Below, in pieces: positions 25,540 to 34,075 of a DNA stretch of 64,000 bases; the stretch's first letter is position 1; each line of letters begins with the position of its first letter. Both the position numbers and the translations under genes were made by a program. A model generated the notes under the pieces. It had not been told where the DNA came from. It did not search any database and saw only the letters and a list, made by a program, of their open reading frames with translations. Source of the stretch: QHXW01 sp963768075 (GTDB taxonomy: Bacteria; Acidobacteriota; Terriglobia; Bryobacterales; Bryobacteraceae); the NCBI GenBank assembly GCA_963768075.1, contig CAVYHD010000033.1, forward strand, positions 744,001-808,000, given 5' to 3'.

Positions 25540-26484
25540 GTGCGTACTCTTGCCCTCGCGCTCCTCGTGGCCCAAGCGGTAGCCGGCGAACAGCGCGGCG
25601 GCTCCAATTACGCCTGGTACCAGCTCGATCCCGAATGCCGGTTCAGCCCCTACGGCGTCCTCGCCAACTACCACACGGCCAAGTCCGTGATCGACCACCA
25701 GCTCCGCGCCATGTATGCTAACGGACAACGGCGCCTGCGCATTCCTATCTATCATGGCCGCGGCCTCAAGGGCGGAACCAATCTCGAATCTGTAACCGGC
25801 AACCTCACTCCGCAATGCCGCGAAAATCTCACCAACCTCCTGGCCGAGATCCATAACATTGGCTTCTCGGAGATCATCGTCGGTTTCTTCCCCCAGGGCT
25901 ACAACCAGCCGTTCCGCTGGACCACCTTTCAGCCGGACCTCTACGAAGAGAATTGGACCCTGATCCGCAATCTCCGCCCTTTGATCGCCGCCGCCGGCAT
26001 TCCCTATCGCATCGATCTCGCGAACGAGGCCAGCCCGAGTCCCCACCAACCCGTCGCCCTCGAGTACTGCCAGCGTCTTTGGAACCAATACGCCGCCTCC
26101 TACGGAACCACCGACACCGTGGGCTTCTCCATCATTCCGGATGCCGCCCGTCTGCAATTCCTCCCAGCCCTTTATGGCGATAGCCCGTTTGGTAATCACG
26201 GCCCGCCGCTCGTGTTCGATCTGCACTTTTACAAGGACCCGGCCGCGCGCTTCGAAACCGCCGTCTCCATTCTCCACGCCGCCGGCTACCGCCAGCCTTG
26301 GATCCTCGGTGAGTCCTACTGCAACGATGCCAATGAAGCCCAATCCCTCCGCCAGGCCATTCGCGCCACCAGCCAGCAGGTGCTCTTTCTGCTCCAGTGG
26401 CCGCTCACCAGTGGGGCCTCCTGCCGCGACGTCAGCCTCGACGCGCCAGTCGATTTCGATCAGTACATCGCGTACGGATTCTGA
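25540..26484 (+). CDS. secreted glycoside-hydrolase-like TIM-barrel protein
   Basis: This 314-residue exported protein starts at GTG 25540, followed by a signal peptide (RTLALALLVAQAVAG). Beta/alpha-barrel elements can be followed: RLRIPIYHGRGL, EIIVGFFPQGYNQPF, GIPYRIDLANEASPSPHQP (possible acid/base Glu after the fourth strand), VFDLHFYKD and PWILGESYCNDANEA (possible nucleophile Glu). The N-E and G-E-S placement resembles clan-A glycoside hydrolases, but the family is not one I can name and the activity is inferred. It is transcribed toward the broken oxidoreductase gene 40 bases downstream. Confidence 0.65.
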   Translation: MRTLALALLVAQAVAGEQRGGSNYAWYQLDPECRFSPYGVLANYHTAKSVIDHQLRAMYANGQRRLRIPIYHGRGLKGGTNLESVTGNLTPQCRENLTNLLAEIHNIGFSEIIVGFFPQGYNQPFRWTTFQPDLYEENWTLIRNLRPLIAAAGIPYRIDLANEASPSPHQPVALEYCQRLWNQYAASYGTTDTVGFSIIPDAARLQFLPALYGDSPFGNHGPPLVFDLHFYKDPAARFETAVSILHAAGYRQPWILGESYCNDANEAQSLRQAIRATSQQVLFLLQWPLTSGASCRDVSLDAPVDFDQYIAYGF

Positions 26485-26524
26485 GTTCGCAAACGTGACA
26501 TAATCTCTGCCGAGAGTCCTCGCC

Positions 26525-27877
26525 ATGAAAAATAATTCTTCCCGTCGTGAGTTTTTTCAGAACAGCGCCATGGCCGCCGGTAGCCTGATGGCGGCTAAGA
26601 CCGTGCTGCTCGATCCGCTGGCTCTCAGCGCGAAGCCCGTCCCGGCCAGTGATCGCGTGCGCTTCGGTCAGATCGGGATCGGCATGCAGGGCTCGGGGCT
26701 GCTGCCCAACCGCAATCACGATTGCCAGGCATCGAATGCGTCGCCGCCGCTGATCTCTACGACGGCCGCCACACGCTGCGCCAAAGAGATTACCGGCAAT
26801 CCCAGCCTGCCCACCACGCGCCGTTATCAGGAGCTGCTCGATCGCAAGGATATCGATTGCATCGTCGCCGCCGTTCCGGATCTCTGGCACAAGCGCGTCG
26901 TCGTCGACGCCTGCAACGCCGGCAAAGACATCTATTGTGAGAAGCCCATGTCGCACACTGCTGAAGAGGGCTTCGAAATGGTCGGAGGCCGCCCAGAACA
27001 ACAGCCGCATCGTACAGATCGGCTCGCAGCGCGTCAGTTCCGTGCTTTGCGCCAAGGCCGAGCGAGCTCTATCAAAGCGGCGCCATCGGCGAAGTGGAGA
27101 TGGTCGAGCTCACCCTCGGACGCAACGATCCCAACGGGGCCTGGGAATATCCGCCGCCGACCGACTGTCTCCCGCAAACGGTCGACTGGGATACCTGGCT
27201 CAACGACGCTCCGAAAATTCCCTTCGACACGTACCGCTTCGCGCGCTGGCGCTGCTGGAAAGAGTACGGCACCGGCGTCGGCGGCGACCTGATGGTCCAC
27301 CTGATAAGCGGGATGCTGTACACCCTCGGCTGGAATGAGCCGCCGCGATCTGCTCAGGCTCTAGGAGGAATTTTACGCTTGAACGACGGCCGCAACATGC
27401 CCGACCTGCACGTGGTGCTATTCGACTATCACGGCATTCCCGTTTACGTTCGTCTCGATCTGGGCTGCGAAACGCCCGAACTCGCGCGGTTCATGGGTCC
27501 GAAAGGCATCCTGGACGCCGGCGGAGTGCGAACTCCGCGTACTCGCCGCAGCGCGGCATCGACCTGCGCCCCAGCTATTACACCAGCAGCTTTCCGGCGA
27601 AAATGCGCGAGGAGTACGTCACCGAATGGCACAAAGAGCACGATCCCCAGCCTGGCCAGGAGCCGCTGATCACCGAGAAGTCTATCGCGGCAACGACTGG
27701 GACGACGTGCGCCCGCATCTCTGGAACTTCTTCCAGGCCGTGAAATCCCGCAACCAGGTCACCGAAAACGCCGTCTTCGGCAACCACGCCGCGATCGCCT
27801 GCCACATGGCGAACGAATCCTACTTCCGCAAGAAGCCCGTCTACTGGGACGCGGAGTCGCACAGCATCAAGAGCTAG
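26525..27877 (+). pseudogene. Gfo/Idh/MocA-family oxidoreductase with Tat-like signal, multiply frameshifted
   Basis: This exported NAD(P)-dependent oxidoreductase has a twin-arginine-like leader (NNSSRREFFQNSAMAAGSLM), and the Rossmann part can be followed through VRFGQIGIGMQGSG, DIDCIVAAVPDLWHKRVVVD and GKDIYCEKPMSHTAEEG. The order of the family is kept, but at least five frame changes are needed: near 26715, 26770, 26985, 27060 and 27530-27650. The last 60 residues (FFQAVKSRNQVTENAVFGN) end cleanly at 27877. The residues between breaks remain conserved, so either indel errors or recent decay is possible. A second, intact family member lies downstream on the other strand. Confidence 0.75.
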
Positions 27878-27895
27878 TCAAGACAAGGCATCTCC

Positions 27896-27922
27896 TTTGA
27901 GGTCACAAACTGTGACCTCAAA
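27896..27922. repeat. perfect inverted repeat between convergent genes
   Basis: TTTGAGGTCACA at 27896-27907 and TGTGACCTCAAA at 27911-27922 form a perfect 12-base dyad with a 3-base spacer. It lies 19 bases after the stop of the plus-strand oxidoreductase and before the 3' end of the convergent minus-strand one. It could fold as a hairpin that ends transcription from either side, but no T-run follows; a dimeric regulator site is the alternative. Confidence 0.6.
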
Positions 27923-28067
27923 CCGCTTCGGCGAAATCAGATTTGCCGCGTCACGCTCGCCAGCTATCGGGCGCCGATTCAGAGCCGCGACTGCAAGGAG
28001 CGGTTGTCATAAGGACTAGTGACGGAGACCTTCGTCTCTGCGTGCGATACTTGCCGGCTTTCTTCCC

Positions 28068-29216
28068 TCACACCCGCTCCACCTCCACCTCTCTTCCCAT
28101 TTCCTCCGCCGAAACGTACCCCGCGTAAATCGTCAGAGTCACATCGAGCGCCAGTTCCAGATCGCTCTCCGGCGTCCGCCCCTCGCGCACGCACTCCATG
28201 AAGTTCCGCAGCTCGCGCCCGTAGCCCAGGCTCCATCCCTCCTCGGGCGACGCCGGAATCCAACCTTCGTTCGAGCTGATCTTCTCCACCAGGTAGATGT
28301 CCTTGAACTGCTCGTGCCGCGGGTTGTAAACATCCAGCACGCTCACCGGGCTGATGCGGCACCGCGTGCGATGATTATTCGCGAACACCTCCACGTAGTC
28401 ATAGATCCCGCCCATCACCAGTTCCGACGCCGTTACGTCCGCCACCGTGCCATCTTCGAACGTCACGTGCAACAGCGCGTAGTCTTCGGTGTCCTGGTAT
28501 TTCGTCCGCAGAAATCCGCGGTCCTCGAATCCCGGAATGCTCGTGATGGAGTGCGTGCGCGCCGAAACCGTCGCCGGCCGCAGCGGACGTCCCAGCCGCG
28601 CGAGGCCCTCCTTGCGCTTCAGATATAGAATCGCGCCCAGCGGATGGCACCCTTTCGCAATCAGCGACCCTCCGCCTTGCACGCTCCAGATCCCATACAC
28701 CGGCGAGTGCGACCCGTTGTGCGACTCCTCGCCCTGCATCCGCAGAATCTGAGCCCGCGATTTTTCGATGATTTCCCGCTCCTTCTGCACCGAAGGCGCG
28801 TAGACAAAATTCTCCGCGTAGCCCAATGTGATCCCCGCACCCTGCACCGCCTCGCGCAGCTCGCGCCCGGCCGCAATCACCGCTTCCAGCATCGCCCGCT
28901 TATTAGTCTTCTCCGGCGATCCGTAGAATCCCGTCAGCGGCTTCTCCACGATCACGTGCTTCCCCGCCTGTGCCGCCGCGAGTATGTACTCCTGGTGCGA
29001 GGACGGCGGCGTGCAGATATCCAGCACGTCGATCTCGGGCAGCATCTCTTCCACCGACGCGAACGCCCGCATCTTGTGCTTCGCCGCAAACGCGTCCCTG
29101 GTTTCTGCGCGCACCGAAGTCACGCCCACAACTTCCACGCCCGCTTCGGGCAGATTCTCCAGGTGAAACCGGGCAGCAAACCCCGCCCCGGCAATTCCGA
29201 GTTTCAAAGTCTTCAT
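28068..29216 (-). CDS. Gfo/Idh/MocA-family oxidoreductase
   Basis: This intact 382-residue NAD(P)-dependent sugar or inositol dehydrogenase-like protein has an N-terminal Rossmann fold with KLGIAGAGFAARFHLENL, DVLDICTPPSSHQEYILAAA and the GKHVIVEKPLTGFYG lysine-proline motif of the family. The C-terminal alpha/beta domain has AKGCHPLGAILYLKRK, where the histidine aligns with the usual catalytic position. No signal peptide is present, unlike the broken relative at 26525-27877. Substrate unknown. A stem-loop lies a few bases upstream of the start. Confidence 0.9.
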   Translation of the reverse strand: MKTLKLGIAGAGFAARFHLENLPEAGVEVVGVTSVRAETRDAFAAKHKMRAFASVEEMLPEIDVLDICTPPSSHQEYILAAAQAGKHVIVEKPLTGFYGSPEKTNKRAMLEAVIAAGRELREAVQGAGITLGYAENFVYAPSVQKEREIIEKSRAQILRMQGEESHNGSHSPVYGIWSVQGGGSLIAKGCHPLGAILYLKRKEGLARLGRPLRPATVSARTHSITSIPGFEDRGFLRTKYQDTEDYALLHVTFEDGTVADVTASELVMGGIYDYVEVFANNHRTRCRISPVSVLDVYNPRHEQFKDIYLVEKISSNEGWIPASPEEGWSLGYGRELRNFMECVREGRTPESDLELALDVTLTIYAGYVSAEEMGREVEVERV

Positions 29217-29228
29217 TGTTGATGGTGG

Positions 29229-29248
29229 GGCGGACCCCCCGGTCCGCC
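29229..29248. repeat. inverted repeat upstream of oxidoreductase
   Basis: GGCGGACC at 29229-29236 and GGTCCGCC at 29241-29248 make an 8-base perfect dyad with a four-C loop, 12 bases upstream of the oxidoreductase start and downstream of the CCA-type gene on the same strand. It could act as a terminator-like hairpin between the two genes, but no T-run follows it. Alternatively it is one copy of a dispersed GC-rich palindrome. Confidence 0.45.
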
Positions 29249-29373
29249 GCCGGCGCCCTCGTCGGCTTGCTCCGTTTGGATGCGAGCGGCCTTTACCCCC
29301 GCAATTTCAAAACGGTCTGCGGCCTTGGGAAAACCAAGTGGCATGGGGTGCTTTCGCCAGCCCGGTGCTTTCT

Positions 29374-30801
29374 TCAGGAAGCCTTGCGGCCGGGAGCTGG
29401 CTGCCCCGCGGGTCTTCCAGGTCCGGCAGGTCTTCCGGGCCCGGCCTGTCCCGCAGGTGGGGGAGGACCGGCAGGCCGAGGAGGACCGGGAGGCCTCCCT
29501 GGTCCCGGAGGCCGCCCTGGGCCAGCAGGTAACACCGGTTCCACCGGCGGTGGCGGCGCCGGCTTCTTCCGCGTGTTCAGCCGCGCGACAATCAGCTCTT
29601 CTTTCAGCTTGAGGTACTTCGGCGTGCCTGGCTTGCCTCCCGCTTTTTCGACGTCTGCATCCGTCACTTCCTGCGCCGTAGGATAGTACTTTTGCAGATA
29701 ATTCCGGATGCGGTCCTGCACCGTGCGTTGCTGCGAACGGTACAGCAGGAACAGCAGTTCGTCACCCGGCGCTTTGATTAGTGTCTGGTACACCTGCGAC
29801 GGCTGCTTCAATCGAGCCGATTTCAGCGCCTGCTCCAGTTTTTTCGCGCGAGGCTCGAGTTTCTGCCACAAGTCCACTTCCGTCTTGTGCATGTCCAGCG
29901 TCCGCACCAGATCCGTCCTCTCGCGCGCCGTCAGTTTTTCCGTGAGCACGAACAGAAACGGCCCGGCGCCCGCTGGCCGTATGCCGTTGCCCGCCGGCAG
30001 CAGCTTGCGTAGTTTTTCCAGTTTCGCGATCGAAACCACGCTCAGCTTCGGCCCCGCCAGCGCTTCCGAGAAAATCACCAGCAGCCGCGCCTGCTCTAGC
30101 TCGCGCATGATCTCGCCGGCATTCGGTTCTTCGGCTATGTTGCGCAGCTCTTCGAACAGCGTCCGCCCTGGAATCAATTTCTCCAGCCCCGCCTCGCGCG
30201 CGTTCTCGTATTGCCGCTGCGTCCGCTCTTCCAGCGTGAAGCCGAACCGTGCGCGAAACCGGATCAATCGCAGCAACCGCGCCGGGTCTTCATAGAACGC
30301 GTAGGAATGCGTCGCCCGGAGCTCGCGCGCCGTCAGGTCCGCCAGCCCGTTCGTCGGATCAATCAGCAGCCCTCGCGCACCCCGGTTGAGCGACAGCGCA
30401 ATCGCGTTAATCGTCAAATCGCGTCTGCGCAAATCGTCCTGAATGAATGCCGGTGTCACCTGCGGCTTGCTTCCGGGCTTAGTGAACTTCTCCGTGCGCG
30501 ACATCCCGACTTCAGCCGTCACTGCGCCCGGAAAAATCAGTTCCACCACGCGCCGGTTCTCATCGATCGAAACAATGCGCGCGCCCGCTTTCTCTGCCGC
30601 GGCCTTGGCTACCTTGATCGCGTTGCCTTCCACCACAAAGTCGAGGTCGCGCAGTGGAAACCCGCCCAGCATGTCCCGCATCGCTCCACCCGCAAGGAAC
30701 AGGTTCACGCTGGCGTGGTTGGCCGCTGCCTGCAACTCCGCCACCACGCGGTTCTGGTCCGCGTTCAGGTGGCTCTCCAACATGAACATGTAGTCGCTCA
30801 T
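29374..30801 (-). CDS. CCA-adding/poly(A) polymerase family nucleotidyltransferase with Pro/Gly-rich tail
   Basis: This 475-residue class II tRNA nucleotidyltransferase-type protein has a head domain carrying LFLAGGAMRDMLGGFPLRDLDFVVEG (GG followed by D-L-D), then DDLRRRDLTINAIALSL and YEDPARLLRLIRFRARFGF, which are the conserved neck motifs. It may add or repair the CCA end of tRNA or polyadenylate RNA; the two activities cannot be separated by eye. Unusual is the last 60 or so residues (29377-29563): a tail almost entirely of Pro, Gly and Ala with GRP/GPP units and a few basic residues, absent from typical CCA enzymes. The XerD gene ends 8 bases upstream. Confidence 0.88.
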   Translation of the reverse strand: MSDYMFMLESHLNADQNRVVAELQAAANHASVNLFLAGGAMRDMLGGFPLRDLDFVVEGNAIKVAKAAAEKAGARIVSIDENRRVVELIFPGAVTAEVGMSRTEKFTKPGSKPQVTPAFIQDDLRRRDLTINAIALSLNRGARGLLIDPTNGLADLTARELRATHSYAFYEDPARLLRLIRFRARFGFTLEERTQRQYENAREAGLEKLIPGRTLFEELRNIAEEPNAGEIMRELEQARLLVIFSEALAGPKLSVVSIAKLEKLRKLLPAGNGIRPAGAGPFLFVLTEKLTARERTDLVRTLDMHKTEVDLWQKLEPRAKKLEQALKSARLKQPSQVYQTLIKAPGDELLFLLYRSQQRTVQDRIRNYLQKYYPTAQEVTDADVEKAGGKPGTPKYLKLKEELIVARLNTRKKPAPPPPVEPVLPAGPGRPPGPGRPPGPPRPAGPPPPAGQAGPGRPAGPGRPAGQPAPGRKAS

Positions 30802-30809
30802 GAAATTAT

Positions 30810-31733
30810 TCAGGCTCGGGGATGGTGCTCATCCAGCGTTTTCCGTAGGCGGGATCGCATCACGTGTGTGTAGATCTGGGTGGTCGAGATATCCGCGTGC
30901 CCCAGCATGGTTTGCACGCTGCGCAAATCGGCCCCGCCTTCCAGCAGGTGCGTGGCAAAACTGTGCCGCAGCACATGTGGCGTCAAGTTGCGAAAAATGC
31001 CCGCTCGCTTGCCGTGCACCAACAGCAGCTTCCAAAAAGCCTGCCGCGTCATTGCCCCGCCGCGCGCCGTAACGAATAAGTAACGGCTACCCTTTCCCTT
31101 CAGAATCTTCGCCCGTCCGGCTACGAGATAGCGCCTGACTGCCTCGATGGCCGACCGCCCAACCGGTACCACCCTCTGCTTGTTCCCCTTCCCCGTAGTC
31201 CGCAAAATCCCCATTTCGAGATTCAAATCGGAAAGCGCAACTCGGCACAGCTCGGAAACGCGCAATCCCGTCGCGTACAGCAGTTCCAGCATCGCCCGAT
31301 CACGCACACCGGTCGGCACGGATGCGTCCGGAGCCTGCAAAATCTGATCGATCTGGCTTAGATTCAAAAACTTAGGTATCGTTTTCCACTGCTTAGGGCT
31401 GCGCACATGCTCCGTCGGATCACCCTTCACTTGACCCTCCCGCAGCAGAAAGCTGTAGAAGTTGCGTAACGTCGCCAGGTGGCGCGCAATCGAACGGCTG
31501 CTGAACTTCGACCGGTAGAGCGTGCTCAAATACTGATTTACCGTATCTGTATGATTCCCGGAGAAATAATCGCCAAAATACGCACTGTACCGCTCCAGGT
31601 CGGCCTGGTAGGCTGACAGCGAGTTTACGGCTAACCCCTTTTCTATCTTACAGAAATTGAGAAACTGTACGATCTGGTTGGCGAGTGCCGCATCGCCCAC
31701 CCCGGGCGTGGCGGTTGTTGAGCCGTCAGGCAT
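30810..31733 (-). CDS. xerD: tyrosine recombinase XerD-like
   Basis: This 307-residue site-specific recombinase has an N-terminal SAM-like core-binding domain (residues 15-105) followed by the catalytic domain. All active-site residues are visible: Arg158 in ATGLRVSELC, Lys182 in TTGKGNKQRVVP, His253 and Arg256 in PHVLRHSFATHLLEGG, His279 in MLGHADISTTQIY and the nucleophile Tyr288. Length and order match XerC/XerD enzymes that resolve chromosome dimers; the HLLEGGADLRSVQ region is XerD-like. No attachment site or integrase-associated genes are nearby, so a housekeeping role is more likely than a mobile one. Confidence 0.9.
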   Translation of the reverse strand: MPDGSTTATPGVGDAALANQIVQFLNFCKIEKGLAVNSLSAYQADLERYSAYFGDYFSGNHTDTVNQYLSTLYRSKFSSRSIARHLATLRNFYSFLLREGQVKGDPTEHVRSPKQWKTIPKFLNLSQIDQILQAPDASVPTGVRDRAMLELLYATGLRVSELCRVALSDLNLEMGILRTTGKGNKQRVVPVGRSAIEAVRRYLVAGRAKILKGKGSRYLFVTARGGAMTRQAFWKLLLVHGKRAGIFRNLTPHVLRHSFATHLLEGGADLRSVQTMLGHADISTTQIYTHVMRSRLRKTLDEHHPRA

Positions 31734-31792
31734 TCTGCCAATGATACAATAATCGCGAAAATGTTTGAAACAGTTTAGTTACAAGGTGACCA

Positions 31793-32284
31793 TTGGCGGG
31801 CTCCACAACCAAGAAGGTTCTGATCCGGCGATTCGACCGTGAGCCACTCACCGGCTTCGTCAATCCCCAGGCCTACCTCTCGCCCGGTGGCGTCGAGCTG
31901 CTGAAAACCGAGGGGGCGGTCACCATCATCCCCTATCGCGAGATCAAGACCGTTTGTTTTGTTAAAGATTTCGACGCTCCAGAGGCTTCCCCCGAGCCGC
32001 GCGTCTTCCACACCCGGCCCAAAATGGACGGTCTCTGGGTGCGTATGCGCTTTCGCGACGGCGAAATTATGGACGGCATCCTCTCCAACAACCTCCTGCA
32101 ACTCGATCCCTACGGATTCACCTTCGTACCCCCGGAACCGTACTCTAACAATCAGCGCATTTTTTCCCCGCGCGAGGCGCTCAGCGAGTTACACGTCCTT
32201 GGAGTGGTCGGTAGCCCCTTAACCCGCCGCCGGCGCAAAGAAGTCCCCAAAGAACAGATTGGGTTGTTCGAGCAGGATCAGTAG
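31793..32284 (+). CDS. conserved hypothetical protein (acidobacterial type)
   Basis: This 163-residue soluble protein has no signal or membrane segment. Beta-rich repeats can be seen: KVLIRRFDREPLTGFVNP, GAVTIIPYREIKTVCFVKDF and GLWVRMRFRDGEIMDGILSN, i.e. two small barrel-like units with a conserved R-x-R-D-G-E-x-x-D-G. A basic stretch (TRRRRKEVPKEQ) ends the protein. The TTG start at 31793 has an AAGGTG ribosome-binding site five bases upstream. It diverges from xerD across 59 bases. I do not know its function. Confidence 0.7.
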   Translation: MAGSTTKKVLIRRFDREPLTGFVNPQAYLSPGGVELLKTEGAVTIIPYREIKTVCFVKDFDAPEASPEPRVFHTRPKMDGLWVRMRFRDGEIMDGILSNNLLQLDPYGFTFVPPEPYSNNQRIFSPREALSELHVLGVVGSPLTRRRRKEVPKEQIGLFEQDQ

Positions 32285-32403
32285 GCTACGCCTCCCCGGC
32301 CAGCTAAGTCAAATCAAGTGAATACCTTAGGCCCGGAGAATTTCAGTGGCAATTGTGAACAAAGTTATGTCGCTTACTTTCTTATGTTTACGAAAGAAAA
32401 CTA

Positions 32404-32432
32404 TTGCAATTGCTGGCGAGATCAGTTATACC
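32404..32432 (+). promoter_or_regulatory. candidate promoter for the small ORF at 32479
   Basis: TTGCAA at 32404-32409 and TATACC at 32427-32432 are separated by 17 bases in an AT-rich stretch (about 32330-32450) that stands out from the surrounding GC-rich DNA. They lie roughly 50 bases upstream of the ATG at 32479. The match is by eye; transcription start mapping would be needed. Confidence 0.4.
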
Positions 32433-32478
32433 TTATGTCTATCGGAATTAACTGGTAAGGAGGATCGGAAAAGGACGT

Positions 32479-32757
32479 ATGCCACGCGCACGAGTTGAAC
32501 TTGAGGATTCCATTGCTTCCGCACTAGGAGCCCTCTATCAAAGGAAGGAGCGCGGGACCACATTGATCCGCGTTCTGGAAGATTACCGCCGCTTCAAGGA
32601 AAGCCAGAAACCCGGCCCTCAGCTTGCCCGGGTGTCTTCTCACTGTGGCCCGTTGGGTCCACATCGCGAGCTCGCCCGACTGCGCATGCGCCGGGCCGCT
32701 GTAGACCAGGTCATTCGTTCCATCGAAGCCTACTCCGCCACGCAGTTGTCGGCATAG
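32479..32757 (+). CDS. small hypothetical protein
   Basis: This 92-residue protein is rich in Arg and Leu, predicted mostly helical (IASALGALYQRKERGTTLIR; ELARLRMRRAAVDQVIRSIE). No family recognised. It is supported as a gene by GGAGG-type ribosome-binding sequence ahead of the ATG, a plausible promoter 50 bases upstream, and a strong stem-loop immediately after the stop. Neighbouring genes give no clue to its role. Confidence 0.55.
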   Translation: MPRARVELEDSIASALGALYQRKERGTTLIRVLEDYRRFKESQKPGPQLARVSSHCGPLGPHRELARLRMRRAAVDQVIRSIEAYSATQLSA

Positions 32758-33104
32758 GCTCGCGGCCAACCACCGCAGCCCACGCGCGTTGAGCCTGGGC
32801 TGCGGTGAGGAGCCGGCTCTCCCTCAATACCCTCCACGTTCCCCACCATCAACCCCGCCGCGCCGGAGTCCTTACTGCCCGCACGCCCGCCGACGTCAAA
32901 TGACGCCGGCGGCGGAAGCGGGAACCGCGAAATCCGCGTGCAGAATCCGACACAAAAAGTGCAATCTTTACTGCGCCCGCCCTGTCGTCAAACCCGCATT
33001 CCACGGCAATTCCACCTGCGTCACCGTTTTTGACTCAACGGCACCGCGCGTGCTCTAGCATAGCCGGCTGCGCTTTTAATAACGGTAATCCCTGGGAGGA
33101 AATC
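32758..33104. other. non-coding stretch with stem-loop
   Basis: No convincing gene lies in these 347 bases. A 12-base perfect inverted repeat (32771-32782 and 32796-32807) follows the stop of the small hypothetical gene. The rest is Pro/Arg-codon-like GC-rich sequence up to the ribosome-binding site GGAGGAA at about 33096 for the next gene. A short open frame at 32789-33058 has no ribosome-binding site and atypical composition, so I do not call it. Confidence 0.6.
32771..32807 (+). terminator. possible terminator stem-loop after 32757
   Basis: CACCGCAGCCCA at 32771-32782 and TGGGCTGCGGTG at 32796-32807 pair perfectly over 12 bases with a 13-base loop, starting 13 bases after the stop codon. 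A second small GC palindrome (GAGCCGGCTC) follows. The hairpin is strong but there is no T-run, so it is a terminator-like or mRNA-stabilising structure rather than a textbook intrinsic terminator. Confidence 0.45.
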
Positions 33105-33560
33105 ATGAGAATATATTCAACTACCATCACAGGAGCGGTCCTGACGACCCTCCTCTTCGCGTTCTCCGCCTTCGCGCACGACCATAGCGCGCTGAACGGC
33201 ACCTGGACGCTGGTGCCCGCCAAGAGCGATTTCGCAGGCCAGCGCGTCGTTCAAACCGGCACCGTGACGATCAATGAGCGGGAAGGTAACATCACCGTCT
33301 CCCGCAGTTTCATGTATGAAGGCGCCACCGAGACCTTCTTCTACAGCGACATCACCGACAGTCAGAACAGCGCGACGATTCACAGCGGCAAAGACGTCAA
33401 GAGTAAGACCAGGTGGGATCACAACGTCCTGAAAGTAACGACCACGATATCCGGTGTGACTACTCTCGAAAGCTACACTCTTGCCGCGGATGGCACCATG
33501 ATGGTCAGCGTCGACAGGCCGGAGCACAAGCCGATCACGCTGGTCTTCCAGCACAATTAA
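33105..33560 (+). CDS. secreted hypothetical protein, lipocalin-like
   Basis: This 151-residue exported protein has a signal peptide (MRIYSTTITGAVLTTLLFAF) cleaved near SAFA-H. The mature part starts ALNGTWTLVPAKSDFAG and runs through alternating strands typical of the small beta-barrel (lipocalin-like) secreted proteins common in Acidobacteria. ATG 33105 has a perfect GGAGGAA ribosome-binding site, so strong expression is expected. Ligand and role unknown. It is convergent with the S4 gene 29 bases away. Confidence 0.78.
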   Translation: MRIYSTTITGAVLTTLLFAFSAFAHDHSALNGTWTLVPAKSDFAGQRVVQTGTVTINEREGNITVSRSFMYEGATETFFYSDITDSQNSATIHSGKDVKSKTRWDHNVLKVTTTISGVTTLESYTLAADGTMMVSVDRPEHKPITLVFQHN

Positions 33561-33589
33561 GCCACCGGCCGTGCCGTTCTGTTCCGTGA

Positions 33590-33970
33590 CTACACTCTAC
33601 CGCGAAGGCGGTCGATTTTTCGGCGGTCGCGTTTCGAGGGCTTGCCTTCCCGCGCTTCGAAATGCGGCATGGCTTTGCGCTCTTCCGCCAACTTGAGCCG
33701 CAGCTCGCGGCTCGTCTCTGTCTCCCGGTAGAGCGTCTGCGCAACCGTTGCGGGGCCGCGCATTTCACTGAGACCCAGGACCTCCACCTGAAACTCGCCC
33801 CCGTCGTTCTTCACTCGCAATAGGTCGCCGATTCGGACCTCGCGCGCAGCCTTGGCCGCTTGTCCGTTGGACTCAATCCTGCCAAGTTCACATGCGCGCG
33901 CGGCGAGTGAGCGCGCCTTGAAGAATCGTGCGGCCCAGAGCCACTTGTCCATTCTCACGCCGGCCATCAT
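33590..33970 (-). CDS. S4-domain RNA-binding protein (HslR-like)
   Basis: This protein of about 126 residues opens VRMDKWLWAARFFKARSLAA, the signature of the Hsp15/HslR S4 family, which binds stalled 50S subunits or RNA. GRIESNGQAAKAAREVRIGD completes the S4 fold; the C-terminal tail is highly basic (KPSKRDRRKIDRLRGR). Start ambiguous among ATGs at 33970, 33967 and 33952; the S4 motif begins at the last. It overlaps nothing; the TrmO-side genes are on the other strand. Confidence 0.82.
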   Translation of the reverse strand: MMAGVRMDKWLWAARFFKARSLAARACELGRIESNGQAAKAAREVRIGDLLRVKNDGGEFQVEVLGLSEMRGPATVAQTLYRETETSRELRLKLAEERKAMPHFEAREGKPSKRDRRKIDRLRGRV

Positions 33971-34075
33971 CCTATTCTCGTACCGGGACCGGAATCCAGG
34001 TATGCTAAGGCCGATGCCGGCACGCTGGCCACTACCAAAGAGCATCACGAGAGCCTGCGCCGCGAGTTCCCAAAC

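Noticed and set aside
25375..26526. 383-codon minus-strand frame opposite the secreted barrel protein
   Set aside because: It has no signal, ribosome-binding site or known motif, while the plus-strand frame has a signal peptide and barrel-like segments.
28025..28038. Small stem GAGAC/GTCTC
   Set aside because: Five-base arms with a four-base loop are within chance expectation, and no gene boundary or T-run supports a role.
32789..33058. Short frame in the non-coding stretch
   Set aside because: No ribosome-binding site, atypical Pro/Ser/Arg composition, and it runs through a stem-loop.
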